A DNA stretch of 34,083 bases, taken from positions 1 through 34,083 of the forward strand of contig PAIY01000242.1 of assembly GCA_002704825.1 (NCBI GenBank), read 5' to 3'. This document shows positions 1-8,300 of the stretch, one piece after another. This stretch comes from Phycisphaeraceae bacterium (GTDB lineage Bacteria > Planctomycetota > Phycisphaerae > Phycisphaerales > Phycisphaeraceae). Numbering within the stretch: the stretch's first letter is position 1; every line of letters starts with the position of its first letter. A program made the translations under genes and the position numbers. The notes below the pieces were generated by a model that was not told the origin of the DNA, did not search any database, and saw nothing but the letters and a program-made list of their open reading frames with translations.

Positions 1-729
1 CTGACGCTCTTTCCGGAGATGTTTACCAGTGTTTTGGGATCCAGCATCCTCAAGCGCGCGGCAGACCCGGAGTTGCATGCCAACAAAGAGGATGGGCCGA
101 CCACGCCCCCGGTCAGCTATCACGTCACGGACATCCGTGATTTTGCCAACGATAAACACAATAAACTCGACAAACCTCCCTACGGCGGCGGCCCGGGGAT
201 GGTGATGCAATGTCAGCCGATCTATGACGCTGTCATGTCCGTCGAAGCGTTGGACAGCCGCCCTGCCACCCGCATTCACATGACGCCCCAGGGTCGCAGA
301 CTCGATCAGGCTTTGGTTCAGGAGCTTGCGTCACACCCCCGACTACTGATTATTGCAGGTCACTATGAAGGCATCGACGAACGCGTGATCACAGAACTGG
401 CTCCCATGGAGATCAGCATCGGTGATTACGTGCTCTCCGGCGGAGAACTGCCTGCGATGACATTGATTGATTCAGTCGTCCGACTGCAAAAAGGCGTGCT
501 CGGCGATGAGACATCCGCGGACTATGAAAGTTTTTCGCCCGGTGCGGAAGGTTTGCTCGACTGCCCGCATTACACACGTCCGCCGGAGTGGATGGGGATG
601 AAGGTTCCCGACATTCTGCTTTCAGGCAATCATGGCAAGATCGATCAATGGCGGCGCGAACAATCACTGCTCCGCACCAAAGAACGTCGGCCGGACTTAC
701 TTGAAAAGCCTGCTGATGATGCTCAGTGA
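1..729 (+). CDS. trmD: tRNA (guanine-N1)-methyltransferase TrmD, 5'-truncated by window edge
   Basis: TrmD uses S-adenosylmethionine to methylate N1 of G37 in tRNAs that read CNN codons, which prevents +1 frameshifting. The open frame runs to the first base of the window, reading [12 protein letters not shown]. That is the usual TrmD N-terminus just after its first few residues, so the true start lies a few codons upstream and the ATG at 19 is internal. Visible family features are the YGGGPGMVM segment, the knot-forming [13 protein letters not shown] loop and the [11 protein letters not shown] segment, which together build the SPOUT trefoil-knot SAM site. The C-terminal domain ends at the TGA at 727-729. 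The last seven bases overlap the end of the convergent gene on the other strand. In many bacteria trmD sits with rpsP, rimM and rplS; that context would lie left of the window. Identification is very secure. Confidence 0.96.
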   Translation: MTLFPEMFTSVLGSSILKRAADPELHANKEDGPTTPPVSYHVTDIRDFANDKHNKLDKPPYGGGPGMVMQCQPIYDAVMSVEALDSRPATRIHMTPQGRRLDQALVQELASHPRLLIIAGHYEGIDERVITELAPMEISIGDYVLSGGELPAMTLIDSVVRLQKGVLGDETSADYESFSPGAEGLLDCPHYTRPPEWMGMKVPDILLSGNHGKIDQWRREQSLLRTKERRPDLLEKPADDAQ

Positions 730-1343
730 TTCGCCCACCAGATCGCCAAAGCCAATAACACAATGAATAATCCAATTGCCAGAACAATGCCTCGGGTCGT
801 GATCACTTGTTTGGTGTCATGGCCACAGTTTGGGCAGATGGATACCGGCAAACCGCCCCACTCGGTATCGCGTGGGCAATCTGATGTTTGGATCCGGGTA
901 CGACATTGGGGACAAAACTGATATTCCAATTGCCCTGATTTCCCGGGTTGCAGTGACTCGGCATCGACCGCAAACGGATCGGGATCATCAAACACAGTTT
1001 CTTCGACTTGGCTTTCCTGCCAATCTTCATGCTCAGGGAGCATGTGATCGGTCACGAATGTTTGCAGGTCATCACAGATAATCGTCTCCGGCCAGGGCAG
1101 ACGTTCCTGTGTGCGTGACCATGTCAGATGCACGATGGCAATACGCCCCGATCCATCGAGCAACTCAAACAGACAATCATCCGATGCATCATGTCGAGCG
1201 ATCAAGCGCACGGGAACATGATAGAGCACATGCCCTGGCCCGACTTCGCGTTCCAATTGCTCATGGAACTGCTCGTGAAAGACCACATCCTGATCGGCTG
1301 TCGACCACCATGGTTCGAGATATTCAATGGGCTCGGACGACAT
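723..1343 (-). CDS. Hypothetical zinc-ribbon protein with C-terminal membrane anchor
   Basis: This 206-residue protein has no recognised family. Its first ~110 residues form an acidic, aromatic-rich soluble domain (for example [20 protein letters not shown]). Residues ~144-174 hold two Cys pairs, CPQC and CPNC, with one extra Cys between them. This looks like a zinc ribbon that binds one metal ion. The last ~20 residues ([17 protein letters not shown]) are a single membrane segment followed only by ANH, so it resembles a tail-anchored protein with the ribbon in the cytoplasm. The ATG at 1343 has a weak GGA upstream. It lies 23 bases downstream of the FMN reductase on the same strand and may be co-transcribed with it. 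Its end overlaps the end of trmD by seven bases. Coding status rests on domain structure and length; function is unknown. Confidence 0.72.
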   Translation of the reverse strand: MSSEPIEYLEPWWSTADQDVVFHEQFHEQLEREVGPGHVLYHVPVRLIARHDASDDCLFELLDGSGRIAIVHLTWSRTQERLPWPETIICDDLQTFVTDHMLPEHEDWQESQVEETVFDDPDPFAVDAESLQPGKSGQLEYQFCPQCRTRIQTSDCPRDTEWGGLPVSICPNCGHDTKQVITTRGIVLAIGLFIVLLALAIWWANH

Positions 1344-1366
1344 GTTGTGATTCCGAGTTCAAAGCA

Positions 1367-1936
1367 TCAGGCAAAGCTGCGTGTGGCTTTGACCATGGCT
1401 TTGACCATGTCTTCCAGTCGCATTTTGGTAGCTTCGTCGGTGATGCTGCCATCGGCTGCAAAGACATCACTGCCGTTGGGGACCGCGACCTGCTCGGGGA
1501 CGACCAGGCAACCGATATTGCCAAAGATCTCACGGGCATGACGCAGGACGCGCATCGCACCGAGTGCGCCGGGTGAGGTCCCCATGATGCCGACCACTTT
1601 ACCGGAGAAGGCACCGAGGCGCGGTTCGCCTTCCTGCGGGCGACTGAGCCAGTCGATGGTGTTCTTGAGCAGTGGCGTAACCGAACTGTTGTACTCCGGG
1701 CATGCGACCATGATGCCATCAGCTTCCTTGAACAGCGGGTAAAGCTTGAGCATGGCATCGGGATAGCCCTGGGCTTCTTCGAGATCACCGTCATAGAGTG
1801 GCATGGGGTAATCGGTCAAGTCGATGAAGGTGACTTCAATCCCCAACCGTCCGGCCATTTCCGCTGCGGCTTTGGCGAGTTTCTTGTTCAGTGAATCCTT
1901 ACGGGCGCTACCGGCAAATGCGATGATTTTGGGCAT
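1367..1936 (-). CDS. NAD(P)H-dependent FMN reductase, flavodoxin-like fold
   Basis: The protein begins MPKIIAFAGSARKDSLNKKL. The GSxRxxSxNxxL motif is the FMN phosphate-binding loop of the NADPH-dependent FMN reductase family (chromate, azo and quinone reductases). The mid-protein segment PEYNSSVTPLLKNTIDWLSR is the family's second flavin-contact region, and GIMGTSPGALGAMR is the third. The protein should be a soluble, probably dimeric or tetrameric, enzyme that transfers electrons from NAD(P)H to flavin, quinones or other acceptors; the natural substrate cannot be read from sequence. I place the start at the ATG at 1936 because AGAAAGG lies just upstream and the family begins here; a longer frame to 1969 adds 11 residues with no support. 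It is the upstream member of a likely pair with the zinc-ribbon gene. Confidence 0.9.
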   Translation of the reverse strand: MPKIIAFAGSARKDSLNKKLAKAAAEMAGRLGIEVTFIDLTDYPMPLYDGDLEEAQGYPDAMLKLYPLFKEADGIMVACPEYNSSVTPLLKNTIDWLSRPQEGEPRLGAFSGKVVGIMGTSPGALGAMRVLRHAREIFGNIGCLVVPEQVAVPNGSDVFAADGSITDEATKMRLEDMVKAMVKATRSFA

Positions 1937-2118
1937 CGTCAGACCTTTCTTGTCATGAGGTAAAAGCAAAAATGCTCAGCCTGCATTATCGGTACAGATG
2001 TGGCCACTGCAAGCGCTGTGAGTGAAAAATCCATCAGGCTCTTGCATCGGAATAAAACCTCGCTATCCTATGAGACTCGATCCACTTTTTTATTTAACCC
2101 CTAATTCGGAGCGGTACG

Positions 2119-3084
2119 ATGCGCATCCTGTTGACCACGACTTCCTACCAGGACACCCCCGGCAAACACCACGATCTGCTTAAGGCTTCAGGCCATGAAA
2201 TCATCACCGGTCGCGGCCCGCTGCCCGAAGACGAAATGCTGCGATTGGTCACCGAAGATGGTGGCGTCGACGGTCTGCTTAACGGCGATGATGCAATCAC
2301 ACGCAAGGTTATCGAAGCTGCCCTGCCCCGACTCAAAGCCATCAGCAAGTACGGTATCGGCCTGGATAGCGTTGATGTACAGGCAGCGACGGACCTGAAA
2401 GTTCCCGTGCTATTCACCCCCGGCGTCAACCACACCACCGTGGCTGAACATAGCTTTGGTTTGATGATCAGCCTGGCCAAGCACTTCCACGCAGAAATCA
2501 GTCATGTCAAAAACGGCAGCTGGAAGCGCATCACCGGCAGCGAACTGGCGGGCAAAACGCTGGGTATCATCGGCCTGGGCCGCATCGGCAAGGAAGTCGC
2601 CAAGCGTGCCATCGCTTTTGACATGAATGTCGTGGCCTTTGACATTTATCCTGACAAAGTATTTGCCAACCAATTTGGCATCGAAATGCTCGACTCTGCC
2701 GACGCCGTGGCCGATGTTGCTGACGTGCTGAGTCTGCATATGTTCCTGACGGATGAAAACCGTGGTTACATCAATGCTGACCGCATCAGCCGCATGAAAG
2801 ACAACGCGATGATCATCAACTGTGCCCGTGGCGGCCTGATCAATGAAGCCGATGTCGCCCAGGCCTGTAAGAGCGGTAAGCTTCTGGGGTATGCAGCGGA
2901 CGTGCTGGATCACGAACCGATCAAGGCCCCGCACATCTTCCAGGACATCGACAACATCATCATCACCCCGCACATCGGCAGCCGCACGTTTGAGTCCGTC
3001 GAACGTCAGGCGTTGATGTCGACCCAGAACCTGCTCAACGTTCTGGAGGGCAAAGCACCATTGGCCCAAGCCAACAAATTCTGA
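2119..3084 (+). CDS. D-2-hydroxyacid dehydrogenase, short phosphoglycerate dehydrogenase type
   Basis: This 321-residue enzyme belongs to the D-isomer 2-hydroxyacid dehydrogenases. It probably oxidises 3-phosphoglycerate to 3-phosphohydroxypyruvate with NAD at the first step of serine synthesis, or acts on a related 2-hydroxyacid. The Rossmann motif GLGRIG is at residues 152-157. The catalytic residues fit the family: Arg in CARGG (~237), Glu in DVLDHEP (~266) and His in TPHIGS (~285). It lacks the C-terminal ACT and intervening domains of full-length SerA, so serine feedback through those domains is not expected. Start: ATG with GGAG seven bases upstream. It stands alone, divergent from the FMN reductase and ahead of the broken glycosyltransferase. 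Other possible activities are hydroxypyruvate or glyoxylate reductase; the exact substrate is uncertain although the fold is not. Confidence 0.88.
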   Translation: MRILLTTTSYQDTPGKHHDLLKASGHEIITGRGPLPEDEMLRLVTEDGGVDGLLNGDDAITRKVIEAALPRLKAISKYGIGLDSVDVQAATDLKVPVLFTPGVNHTTVAEHSFGLMISLAKHFHAEISHVKNGSWKRITGSELAGKTLGIIGLGRIGKEVAKRAIAFDMNVVAFDIYPDKVFANQFGIEMLDSADAVADVADVLSLHMFLTDENRGYINADRISRMKDNAMIINCARGGLINEADVAQACKSGKLLGYAADVLDHEPIKAPHIFQDIDNIIITPHIGSRTFESVERQALMSTQNLLNVLEGKAPLAQANKF

Positions 3085-3166
3085 TGCCTTATTGATGTGA
3101 CAATCCATTGGATCATGTATCATGCTCTTGTGTTGAACATCAGTTGTTGAGAGTGCAAGCTATCTC

Positions 3167-4690
3167 ATGGATTTATCTGACTCGCAGGTACTGCATCAGT
3201 CCAAAAACATTGCCGGGGATCGAGTCAAGCACAAGGAGTATGTCTGGCTTGGGATCTTCGGATTCCTGTTGATGATCCTGTCAGCAGGGATATGGCATCC
3301 CATGCCTGACACGACGGTTTACCTGTATCAGGCCCGTCACTTTGCCACATGGGACGGTCTGGTCCACATCATGACCCACCGCCTGGACACCACACCGGGC
3401 TATGCCTTGCTCATCTCGCCTTTTTTCATGATTGATGATCTGCCTTTGGTGGCATTGACCTTCTTTCAGGCTTTGATGCTTTGTGTTTACATGCTTGGCG
3501 TTTATGTCTGGGCAAGTCGTTTCGCCCCCAAGTCAGCCGTGCTGATTGCTGGCGCTGCATCGTTACATGTCTGTGTCTGGCAGTACGGCATGGTGGTGAC
3601 GACCGAGGCACCTTTCATGGCCTCGATGGTCTGGTCGGTCATTCTTTTCCACCGCTGGGTGGAAGAAACCGATCAGTCATTACGGCTGAAATATCTGGTC
3701 GGTGGCGTGTTTCTGTTTTGTTACTGCACGCTGATCCGTTCTGCGGGAATGATGATTGCCGTAGGATGTGCAGGCTATCTGCTGTGGGAAAACCGCCGCG
3801 CCGGACGCCATTGGTTGACACATGGTTGGAGCCTGCTGCTGTGGACGGGCTTGCCCTGCCTGGTGGTTATGATCTTTGTGTTGCAGCAATCATGGGTTGG
3901 GCAAACCGGGCTGATTCATGGCACGAATATGGGCGGTTTGACTCCCACGGCTCAGACCAATGTATTCGCCTACCTTTGGCATGGGCTGTATCTTCGCCTG
4001 ACCGACATGGGACGACTCACGATCCCGGGCATGTTCAAAGCCTACTCCACGCAGGGATCATGGATGCATGTCACGATGCTGCTGTATCTGCCTCTGTTTG
4101 TCGGTCTATTGAAGGGTTGGTGGCAATTGATCCGCAAGCAGCGTGACGTTTTGCTGCTGGGGTTTGTCCCGTTTCTGATTCTGCATATCCTCTATGCCTA
4201 GTATCAGGACGGCGGACGCTTCCTGACGCCGATGTTGCCGGTGCTGATGCTGATGGTCTGGCAGATGCTCAAACTCATCCGACTCCCTGAGCATCATGGC
4301 ATGCTGGTGCTGATGGTTCTTCATGCGTCCGTTGCCATCGGTTTTACCATCCGTGAATACCCCCAACTGGTCAAAGTGCGTCAACAGTGGAACGCCGCAG
4401 AACAGTGCGCCCAATTCATCAACCAGGATCCCGGTCAGGTTTTCAGCATCGACGAAATGAACAGCCTTGAATTACAAATCAATATTCACACCAGCGTTCC
4501 CATTTACCGAAAAAGCACACACGAAGATTCTTTAAATCGCAAACCCAAATGGATCCTTCGTCAACAAAGCGATCACGGTCTGCAACAATACCAAACCGTC
4601 TGGTCAGATCAGGAATTCGAATTGTTAAGACGAACCATCACGCCAGATGACCAATCCACATCACTGCCAACCACCACACCGGACATGTGA
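3167..4690 (+). pseudogene. GT39-like integral membrane glycosyltransferase interrupted by one in-frame TAG
   Basis: The frame encodes 344 residues, meets a TAG at 4199-4201, and then continues in the same frame for 163 codons to a stop at 4688-4690. No frameshift is needed. The full reading would be about 507 residues, close to the 513 of the neighbouring paralogue on the opposite strand. Residues before the stop form about eight membrane helices, starting with YVWLGIFGFLLMILSAGIW, followed by PDTTVYLYQARH, which matches the first extracytoplasmic loop of polyprenyl-phosphate-sugar-dependent (PMT/ArnT-like) transferases with its conserved Asp. Sequence after the stop (YQDGGRFLTPMLPVL) aligns with YGQGTRFFIPIFPVI in the paralogue, so the stop falls in a conserved membrane-loop junction. 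The product would be truncated before its last membrane helices and soluble C-terminal domain. Possibilities are a recent pseudogene, a sequencing error, or stop-codon readthrough; the preserved downstream coding argues the change is recent. Confidence 0.75.
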
Positions 4691-4753
4691 TGTGCATCGT
4701 GTTGCCAGCGTTGTGATCAAGAGCGTTGCGAATCCATTTAGCAAGCTGACGGA

Positions 4754-6295
4754 TCAAGGCTTGACATTGCGTTTGACCATCAAAAGCTTTTCGACAACAA
4801 ACTCAAACGAATAACCATCCGGGACAGTCGCATTCTGACTGATGATCAGGTAATCAGGCGCTGCGACCTGTTGATATGATCGGCCCAGTTCAACAGGTCG
4901 ATCTGCTGCAAACTTGATCATGCCTGTGATATCCGAATCGATATCGCGTGTCACGATCTGCTGCGATGGATCAACCTGATCAATCTTGTGAATGTGCTCG
5001 ACCAACGCATCAATTGCCGGCCAGCGCTGATGACGCTGAATTTGCTTCGGATACTCACTTGCCACGCGCCCCACCGTCACGATCATGTGCGTGATGAGCA
5101 TGACGATCAGCAGCGTATTACACCACTTTTTCGTCTCGACCACCTTGTATAGAGACAGCAGAATGACCGGGAAGATCGGGATGAAAAAGCGCGTCCCCTG
5201 ACCATATGGCCAAATCAGATACATGCCCACGTAAAGCGGCACCATCCAAACCAGTGCGTCACGGTTATGGCGGATGAGCCTGATGTACCCCCAAAGCACC
5301 AGCAGCGACAATGGGACATACAACAGCATCAACGCATTGAGCCAGTGACCATCCTCGGCATAGGTTCGGAACAGACCCGGTACGACCAACCGCCCCACCG
5401 TGTTGATCCGACGATGTACGTTGTCGGTGAGAATTTGAAAGGAGGACTGATCCTGCTGATGCTCGAATGCGTGATTGGTATAGGTGCGTTCCTGTTGGGC
5501 TTCTGCCAGGCTTTTCTCGTAGCTGATCCAGCCACAGGCAAAAGCGCCCCCCAAGGCATTCAGTAACACGGCAATGGCTAAACCATGCGCCCAACGTTTG
5601 CGGCATTTCCAACTCAGACATGCAGCCAACAAACTCAAACCCAATCCCCCAGCGATAAACACACCGACCACGCGCGTGAGTATCAGCCAACCCAGCATGG
5701 GAATCGAAAGAAGCGCCCATGCCCATGCCTTGCCCAGTTGTTTTTGATCCATCGCCTGGTAAAGCATGTGATAGATCACAGCCAAGCCAAAGAGCAGCGC
5801 GCAAAACCACATCTCACTGAGAAAACGCAGGTAGTATCCCCACGTGGACATGTTGAAAAGAAACAGCGCAATGATCAGGATGGATCGATCGCGATTAAGC
5901 CACTGTCTTAACCAGCGATAACCGCAGAGCATGACAAGAATCGATGCCAGCCTTTGAAAGATGGAAAGAAGCAGAAACGGTCGATCCCCTGTCCAGAACG
6001 CGGGTGCATAGAAGAAACTGACTCCTGGTGGGTAATACAGATGCTCATTGCCCAAGCATGTGAGTTGCCCATCTTGTGCCAAAGCACGTGCGATCCCAAG
6101 ATAATTCGGAGCATCACCGCCCGGTGCCCACCACACTGGTTTGATCGCCAACGCCAACAGTAAAGCAAAAATCACCTGGCGCAATATCACGCCTTTTCTG
6201 GTAAGATCATGCTCATCCTTAACACGCGGGACAACGAGGTCCTGATCGCATCGGCATGTATCATCACTTTGTCCATCAAACTTTTCGGGCGGCAT
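4754..6295 (-). CDS. GT39-like integral membrane glycosyltransferase, intact paralogue
   Basis: This 513-residue multi-pass membrane protein has roughly ten hydrophobic segments. After the first helix comes WWAPGGDAPNYLGIARAL, the Asp-containing loop typical of ArnT/PMT-like transferases, which move a sugar from a polyprenyl phosphate carrier to an acceptor outside the cytoplasm. The last ~110 residues are soluble and should lie outside. It is convergent with, and paralogous to, the interrupted gene at 3167-4690. The start is uncertain. The ATG at 6295 has no ribosome-binding site and sits only eight bases from a TATAAT box, and the first 37 residues are hydrophilic and unlike the paralogue. 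A TTG at 6184 in the same frame has AAAAGG just upstream and would begin directly at the first helix (RQVIFALLLALAIK). Specific sugar and acceptor are unknown. Confidence 0.82.
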   Translation of the reverse strand: MPPEKFDGQSDDTCRCDQDLVVPRVKDEHDLTRKGVILRQVIFALLLALAIKPVWWAPGGDAPNYLGIARALAQDGQLTCLGNEHLYYPPGVSFFYAPAFWTGDRPFLLLSIFQRLASILVMLCGYRWLRQWLNRDRSILIIALFLFNMSTWGYYLRFLSEMWFCALLFGLAVIYHMLYQAMDQKQLGKAWAWALLSIPMLGWLILTRVVGVFIAGGLGLSLLAACLSWKCRKRWAHGLAIAVLLNALGGAFACGWISYEKSLAEAQQERTYTNHAFEHQQDQSSFQILTDNVHRRINTVGRLVVPGLFRTYAEDGHWLNALMLLYVPLSLLVLWGYIRLIRHNRDALVWMVPLYVGMYLIWPYGQGTRFFIPIFPVILLSLYKVVETKKWCNTLLIVMLITHMIVTVGRVASEYPKQIQRHQRWPAIDALVEHIHKIDQVDPSQQIVTRDIDSDITGMIKFAADRPVELGRSYQQVAAPDYLIISQNATVPDGYSFEFVVEKLLMVKRNVKP

Positions 6296-6303
6296 ATCCG
6301 CAG

Positions 6304-6309
6304 ATTATA
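6304..6309 (-). promoter_or_regulatory. Candidate -10 box for the membrane glycosyltransferase
   Basis: On the minus strand the sequence reads a perfect TATAAT. Transcription would start about seven bases on, essentially at the ATG at 6295. No good -35 box is seen at 16-18 bases. If real, it implies either a leaderless mRNA or translation from the internal TTG at 6184. Confidence 0.35.
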
Positions 6310-6332
6310 TCCTTTGGAACGACCATCTGCGC

Positions 6333-6361
6333 TTGACCCCCAACCGGATGGATGATACAAA
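6333..6361 (+). promoter_or_regulatory. Candidate promoter for 6-phosphogluconate dehydrogenase
   Basis: TTGACC (five of six consensus bases) at 6333-6338 is followed after 17 bases by TACAAA (four of six) at 6356-6361. It lies about 90 bases upstream of the start codon of the dehydrogenase and points towards it. This is a consensus match by eye only. Confidence 0.4.
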
Positions 6362-6448
6362 ATTGACCTATTCGTACCGTAACGATTGCTTTTCAAGGTT
6401 CAATCAACCTTGTATTTGAAAGATATCACTGACCAGGAATCCAAACAC

Positions 6449-7978
6449 ATGGCAAAGAAAACCAAAGACAATCTCGCAGACGTCGGACTCATCGGCCTGG
6501 CTGTCATGGGACAGAACCTTGTCCTGAACATGGCAGACCACGGCTTTAAGGTCGCTGTCTACAACCGCACCACTTCCAAGACCGACGAATTTCTCGCCGA
6601 TGCCGAGGCCAATGAACCGGCATTCCCCAACCTCGTGGGCACCAAGACCCTCAAGGAATTTGTCGCCTCCATCGCCAAGCCGCGCAAGATTATCATCCTC
6701 GTCAAAGCCGGTGCCGGCACCGATGCCGTCATCGACTCGCTCGTCCCGCTGGTCGACAAGGGTGACATCATCATCGACGGTGGCAACGCACTCTGGACCG
6801 ACACCATTCGCCGAGAAAAAGCACTCACTGCCAAGGGCATCGAGTTTGTCGGCTCGGGTGTCTCTGGTGGTGAAACCGGTGCACGCTTCGGCCCCTCACT
6901 GATGCCCGGCGGTTCCAAGACCGCATGGAAATCACTGATGCCGATCTGGAAAGCCATCTCCGCCAAAGTCGACAAGAAGACCGGCGCTGAACTGCGTGGT
7001 GCCGAACCGGGTAAGCCCATCAAGGGCGGTGAAGCATGCACCGCCTACATCGGTCCCGATGGTGCAGGTCACTATGTCAAGATGGTCCACAACGGTATCG
7101 AGTACATCGACATGCAACTGATCTGCGAAGCCTATGCCATCATGAAAAACCTGCTGGGCATGAAGGCTGGCGAGATCGGCAAAGTCTTCGAAGAATGGAA
7201 CAAGGGCGAGCTTTCAAGCTATCTCATTGAAATCACTGCCGACATCCTGCAGCAGAAAGACCCCCGCAACCCCCGGAAGTTTTTGGTCGACCAGATTCTG
7301 GACACCGCGGGTCAAAAAGGTACCGGCAAGTGGACCGCGGTCAGCTCACTGGACCTGGGCATCCCCGCCAACGCCATCGCCGAAGCCGTGTACGCCCGTT
7401 GTCTTTCAGCTTTGAAGGAAGAACGCGTCAGTGCAAGCAAACTGCTCAAGGGTCCCAAGGCCATGAAGTTCACCGGCGGCAAAGCCAAGACAATCGAAGC
7501 CATCCGACAGGCGCTTTACTGCTCCAAGATTTGTGCCTACGCCCAGGGTTTCCAACTGATGACTGAAGCACAAGTCGAATACAACTGGAAACTGAACTTC
7601 GGCCAGATCGCCAAGCTCTGGCGTGGTGGTTGCATCATCCGTGCAAGCTTCCTCCAGAAGATCACCGATGCTTACACAGCTGACAAGAAGCTTCAGAACC
7701 TGATGCTCGACCCCTACTTCAAAAAGGCCATCCACAAGGGCCAGGAAGAATGGCGTGAGATCGTCGGACTCTGCACCAAGTTCGGTGTCAGTGCCCCTGC
7801 CTTCGGCAGCGCGCTGGCTTACTTCGACGGCTACCGCAGTGCAGTCCTACCCGCCAACCTGCTCCAAGGTCAGCGTGACTACTTCGGTGCACACACCTAC
7901 GAACGCACCGACGAAAAACGCGGCAACTTCTTCCACACCGATTGGCCCGAAGAAGGTCGCCCCGAAACCAAGGCATAA
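6449..7978 (+). CDS. gnd: 6-phosphogluconate dehydrogenase, decarboxylating
   Basis: The enzyme converts 6-phosphogluconate to ribulose 5-phosphate and CO2 with reduction of NADP (or NAD), the oxidative step of the pentose phosphate pathway. The N-terminal Rossmann motif reads [12 protein letters not shown]. The substrate loop [20 protein letters not shown], the catalytic-lysine region [15 protein letters not shown] and the family signature [13 protein letters not shown] are all present. The C-terminal tail [13 protein letters not shown] with a following HTDW closes the partner's active site in the dimer. At 509 residues it is slightly longer than the usual ~470. The extra length includes an Ala/Gly/Lys-rich stretch before the catalytic segment (around [16 protein letters not shown]). 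The normally invariant Gly in NGIEYGDMQ is Ile here. Start: ATG at 6449 with AGGA nine bases upstream; a TTG at 6386 would add 21 unsupported residues. Its codon choice looks strongly biased, as in well-expressed genes. Confidence 0.95.
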   Translation: MAKKTKDNLADVGLIGLAVMGQNLVLNMADHGFKVAVYNRTTSKTDEFLADAEANEPAFPNLVGTKTLKEFVASIAKPRKIIILVKAGAGTDAVIDSLVPLVDKGDIIIDGGNALWTDTIRREKALTAKGIEFVGSGVSGGETGARFGPSLMPGGSKTAWKSLMPIWKAISAKVDKKTGAELRGAEPGKPIKGGEACTAYIGPDGAGHYVKMVHNGIEYIDMQLICEAYAIMKNLLGMKAGEIGKVFEEWNKGELSSYLIEITADILQQKDPRNPRKFLVDQILDTAGQKGTGKWTAVSSLDLGIPANAIAEAVYARCLSALKEERVSASKLLKGPKAMKFTGGKAKTIEAIRQALYCSKICAYAQGFQLMTEAQVEYNWKLNFGQIAKLWRGGCIIRASFLQKITDAYTADKKLQNLMLDPYFKKAIHKGQEEWREIVGLCTKFGVSAPAFGSALAYFDGYRSAVLPANLLQGQRDYFGAHTYERTDEKRGNFFHTDWPEEGRPETKA

Positions 7979-8001
7979 TCGCCTAAACACAATTGATCTC
8001 A

Positions 8002-8040
8002 AAAACGACCTCGTCATCACCGGCGAGGTCGTTTTCTTTT
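8002..8040 (+). terminator. Rho-independent terminator after gnd
   Basis: A 12-base-pair perfect stem (AAAACGACCTCG with CGAGGTCGTTTT) encloses a 10-base loop and is followed by CTTTT. It lies about 25 bases after the gnd stop codon, separating gnd from the retron. Confidence 0.88.
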
Positions 8041-8103
8041 TATCCCTCTCAACCCGCTTGCGGTTTAGCACGACAACACCGCGCGACTCACTCGCATCCC
8101 CCC

Positions 8104-8131
8104 TTGACATCAACAATGAACAACCGACAAT
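8104..8131 (+). promoter_or_regulatory. Retron promoter
   Basis: A perfect TTGACA at 8104-8109 is followed after 16 bases by GACAAT (four of six consensus bases) at 8126-8131. The expected transcription start, seven bases after the -10 box, is base 8138. That is exactly the first base of the predicted a1 strand of the retron RNA. Position and structure were found independently, so the agreement supports both. Confidence 0.65.
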
Positions 8132-8137
8132 AAACCC

Positions 8138-8258
8138 ACCTTGGCGTGCTGCATGACAGCAGGGATGATGTTTCGTCATCCGGGTCGCTATATGTGACCT
8201 TCAAACACAAGTCGCATGTCAGATCATTTGCTACGCAAATCGACTGACATAGCAAGGT
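8138..8258 (+). ncRNA. Retron msr-msd non-coding RNA
   Basis: This RNA is the template and primer for the adjacent reverse transcriptase. The ends pair: ACCTTG at 8138-8143 (a1) with CAAGGT at 8253-8258 (a2). The first unpaired base after a1, G8144, is the likely 2'-OH priming guanosine; the context CCTTGGCG resembles CCTTAGCG of retron Eco1 (Ec86). The msr part has three hairpins: TGCTG/CAGCA (8147-8161), GGATGA/TCATCC with loop TGTTTCG (8163-8181), and GGTCGC/GTGACC (8183-8199, one G-U pair). The second is nearly the same as the Eco1 hairpin with its GTTTCG loop, a known recognition element. The msd is one hairpin, ATGTCAG/CTGACAT and ATTTG/CAAAT around a CTACG loop (8216-8250), with a 3x3 internal loop. 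The resulting DNA would be short, about 40-50 bases. Exact ends of the cDNA are inferred. Confidence 0.88.
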
Positions 8259-8260
8259 AG

Positions 8261-8288
8261 CCGATGTGCAAAACACATCGGTTTTTTT
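8261..8288 (+). terminator. Terminator between the retron RNA and its reverse transcriptase
   Basis: CCGATGTG at 8261-8268 pairs perfectly with CACATCGG at 8274-8281 around a CAAAA loop, followed by seven T. It begins two bases after a2 and ends 12 bases before the RT start codon. It should end most transcripts after the ncRNA and let only a fraction read through into the RT gene, giving RNA in excess of protein. Confidence 0.82.
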
Positions 8289-8300
8289 CAGAGAATCACC

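Noticed and set aside
2410..3123. A 237-codon minus-strand frame opposite the dehydrogenase gene
   Set aside because: It lies wholly over a well-identified gene, has no recognisable domains and no ribosome-binding site; it is a byproduct of the codon bias of the real gene.
8138..8288. Considered as a riboswitch or a CRISPR-related RT locus instead of a retron
   Set aside because: The a1/a2 pairing, Eco1-like msr hairpin and NAxxH/VTG motifs in the RT fit retrons; no CRISPR repeats or cas genes are present.
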